A stretch of 64,000 nucleotides of DNA from Bombyx mori (taxonomy: Eukaryota > Arthropoda > Insecta > Lepidoptera > Bombycidae), in NCBI RefSeq assembly GCF_030269925.1, contig NC_085126.1, forward strand, positions 932,501 through 996,500, given 5' to 3'. Below, piece after piece: positions 63,201 to 64,000 of the stretch. The translations under genes were made by a program, and so were the position numbers. Under the pieces are notes generated by a model. That model was not told the origin of the DNA and did no database searches. It saw only the letters and a program-made list of their open reading frames with translations. The number at the start of each line of letters is the position of its first letter. Positions within the stretch are counted from its first letter, which is position 1.

Positions 63201-63440
63201 TCAGACAGGTTTCCTGCACTAATAGAATATCTACAAGATTGTCGCGGAGGAATTCAAAAATTTGATCGCGTTGCCGCGCGAGTCCGTTAGCATTATAGAA
63301 TGCTAACGTAAGGGAATACGGTTTTTCTCTACCTACGGTCCGTTGTTGTTTTTCGGAACTTATATATAAGTTCATCTCACAATCTTCTTCTTCGCTGTCC
63401 TTCACATAGTTCTGACTTTTTACACTCTTCATTCACTATT
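60258..63440 (-). mobile_element. Jockey-clade LINE with intact ORF2
   Basis: About 3.2 kb on the minus strand: short poly(A), ~205-bp 3' UTR and an uninterrupted ORF2. The 5' end lies within about 10 bp of the ORF2 start, where another LINE fragment (plus strand) begins. ORF1, which encodes the RNA-binding protein in jockey elements, is therefore absent. The 3' UTR contains the CCCACTGAGTTTCTCGCCGG hairpin-like block found in eight other fragments here. Target duplication not found. Confidence 0.88.
60463..63432 (-). CDS. Jockey-type ORF2: endonuclease and reverse transcriptase, 989 aa
   Basis: Copies LINE RNA into DNA at a nicked target (target-primed reverse transcription). Residues 41-257 are an apurinic/apyrimidinic-like endonuclease with YNANG (46-50), QE (73-74), GDLNCHH (172-178), STIDLAL (222-228) and SDHRP (247-251). 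The reverse transcriptase runs from about 488 to 830 with KAPGSDGI (491), SYRPISLL (551), FFDIAKAFDKVW (623), GVPQGS (681) and the catalytic FADD (711-714), then VKYLGVTLD (799). A basic tail ends RRTRRLRRRARRAN. There is no RNase H domain, as usual for jockey. All key residues are intact. Start chosen at the first ATG (63432). That start sits on the 5' boundary, so the native start may be different (e.g. Met20). Confidence 0.92.
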   Translation of the reverse strand: MKSVKSQNYVKDSEEEDCEMNLYISSEKQQRTVGREKPYSLTLAFYNANGLARQRDQIFEFLRDNLVDILLVQETCLKPSRRDPKVANYVMVRNDRLTASKGGTAIYYRRALHVVPLDTPSLSHIEASVCRISLTGHQPIVIASVYLPPDKPLLSSDIESLFGMGDSVILAGDLNCHHTRWNCHRTNVNGRRLDAFIDDLTFEIVGPPTPTCYPYNIALRPSTIDLALLRNVTLRLRSIEAMSELDSDHRPVVMQLGRPHNPVTVTRTMVDWNKLGTCLADAAPPILPYGPDSNPSPEDTVESINIITDHISSAIIRSSKEVHVEDSFHRIRLSPDLRNLLRVRNAAIRAYDRLPTHSNRIQMRRLQREVHSRLSDARNDNWHSYLEQLAPSHQAYWRLARTLKSETTATMPPLLRPSGQSPAFDDDDKAELLADALQEQCTTSTQHADPEHTELVDREVERRASLPPSDALPPITTEEVRDAIHNLQPRKAPGSDGIHNRALKFLPVQLIAMLATILNAAMTHCIFPAVWKEADVIGIHKPGKPRNETSSYRPISLLSTIGKIYERLLRKRLWDFVTANKILIDEQFGFRSKHSCVQQVHRLTEHILIGLNRRKQIPTGALFFDIAKAFDKVWHNGLIYKLYNMGVPDRLVLIIRDFLSNRSFRYRVEGTRSRPRQLTAGVPQGSALSPLLFSLYINDIPRSPETHLALFADDTAIYYSCRKMSLLHRRLQIAVATMGQWFRKWRIDINPTKSAAVLFKRGRPPNITSSIPLCSRRANTSAVSPITLFGQPIPWVSKVKYLGVTLDRGMTFRPHIKTVRDRAAFILGRLYPMLCSRSKLSLRNKVTLYKTCIRPVMTYASVVFAHAARTHLKSLQVIQSRFCRIAVGAPWFLRNVDLHDDLELDSFSKYLQSASLRHFEKAARHENPLIVAAGNYIPDPVDRMVNRRRRPKHVITDPPDPLTVLLGTTSTGHRPRRTRRLRRRARRAN

Positions 63441-63850
63441 CAGTCTATTCTTCTATGGAATGCGCTCCCACTCAAAATAAGGTCGGCCACTACACGTGAA
63501 GCGTTTAAGACGAAGGTTCGAGAACTGTTTCTCAGAGAGTTAGCAGAGTCATCTAATTGATAATATTTGTTTATATATGTTTTTATATGTATATATTTAT
63601 GATATGTATATGTATATATTTATGTATATCTATATATTTACGTATATGTATTTATTTAAGTACGAGCATTTGTATCTAAAAATATTACGTATGTTATATA
63701 TACACATATGTTTAAGTAATATCACCTTCACACTACACCTACCAAGCTTCATCTCTGCACTCCCCTAAGGTAGACTGTTAGAGAATGCCTATGGCATTAA
63801 GTCCGCCTTTATATTTTCTAGTATAAGAAGTTATAAATAAAAAATAAATA
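63437..63850 (+). mobile_element. LINE-D-like 3' end with long AT-rich UTR
   Basis: Forward translation SILLWNALPLKIRSATTREA, FKTKVRELFLRELAESSN then stop at ~63559, the usual last 40 residues of jockey/CR1-group proteins (LWN-x-LP, FK-x-K-x-x-x-x-FL). A TATATGTAT-rich UTR with partial (TATG)n repeats (63565-63720) and an ATAAATAAAAAATAAATAAAAAA tail follow. The jockey element joins its 5' side back to back. Confidence 0.7.
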
Positions 63851-64000
63851 AAAAAGTTTATAATATGTAATATCATAGCTTTTTTCTTCTTGTTTTTCAT
63901 AGGCTCCTTTTACTACACATCCTTTAAGACCAGAATAGCCTCTTGAGTCTAAACTATAACTATATCTACTAACTAGTCAGTAAACTATAACTATATTCAA
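63851..64000. other. Unassigned right edge
   Basis: A direct duplication of AACTATAACTATAT lies at 63952-63996. Nothing else recognised. Confidence 0.4.

Overview
The window looks like repeat-dense, AT-rich intergenic or intronic DNA from a lepidopteran, most probably a silkworm (Bombyx). The basis is about thirty copies of the tRNA-derived SINE Bm1 together with Lep1-type mini-Helitrons, both as I remember them. There are no rRNA genes, functional tRNA genes, operons or CRISPR arrays. Almost every long reading frame belongs to a transposable element, and most shorter ones are antisense shadows of SINE copies.

Layout. 1-1.3 kb is an inverted pair of LTR-like sequences. 1.3-34 kb is a mosaic of Bm1 copies, 3' ends of several non-LTR (LINE) families, Helitrons (16.5, 18.1-18.8 and 21.4 kb) and a family bounded by the palindrome GGAACGAAGTTCC (15.1, 25.4 and 37.7 kb). 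At 34.2-37.6 kb and 44.8-48.5 kb lie two related LTR elements in opposite orientation. Both have almost identical LTRs and clean 4-bp target duplications, but both have lost reverse transcriptase, RNase H and most of integrase. At 52.8-54.4 kb is a complete but broken Tc1 (DD34E) transposon with ~185-bp inverted repeats. At 60.3-63.4 kb is a jockey-type LINE with an intact 989-aa endonuclease/reverse transcriptase frame on the minus strand.

Most notable observation. The Bm1 segment carried inside both LTR elements differs from ordinary Bm1 mainly by A-to-G changes on the element's sense strand (about thirty, against about one T-to-C). That is the footprint expected of ADAR-type editing of an RNA that was later reverse transcribed. 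The segment is also interrupted by an antisense piece of an R1-clade LINE, so the LTR family carries a chimeric passenger.

Host genes. I see only tentative exons. The best is a 42-codon first coding exon at 48887-49012 (minus) with a long AT-rich 5' leader and a GTATGT donor. Weaker candidates are at 44178-44399 (minus) and 5619-5846 (plus). None has a recognised function.

How the parts relate. Bm1 and the commonest LINE share a similar 3' tail, which suggests that LINE (or a relative) mobilises Bm1. The deleted LTR elements must have been moved by enzymes from an intact relative elsewhere. Lep1-type Helitrons here lack coding capacity and also need a helper. Boundaries of degenerate repeats were judged by eye and may be off by 10-20 bases.
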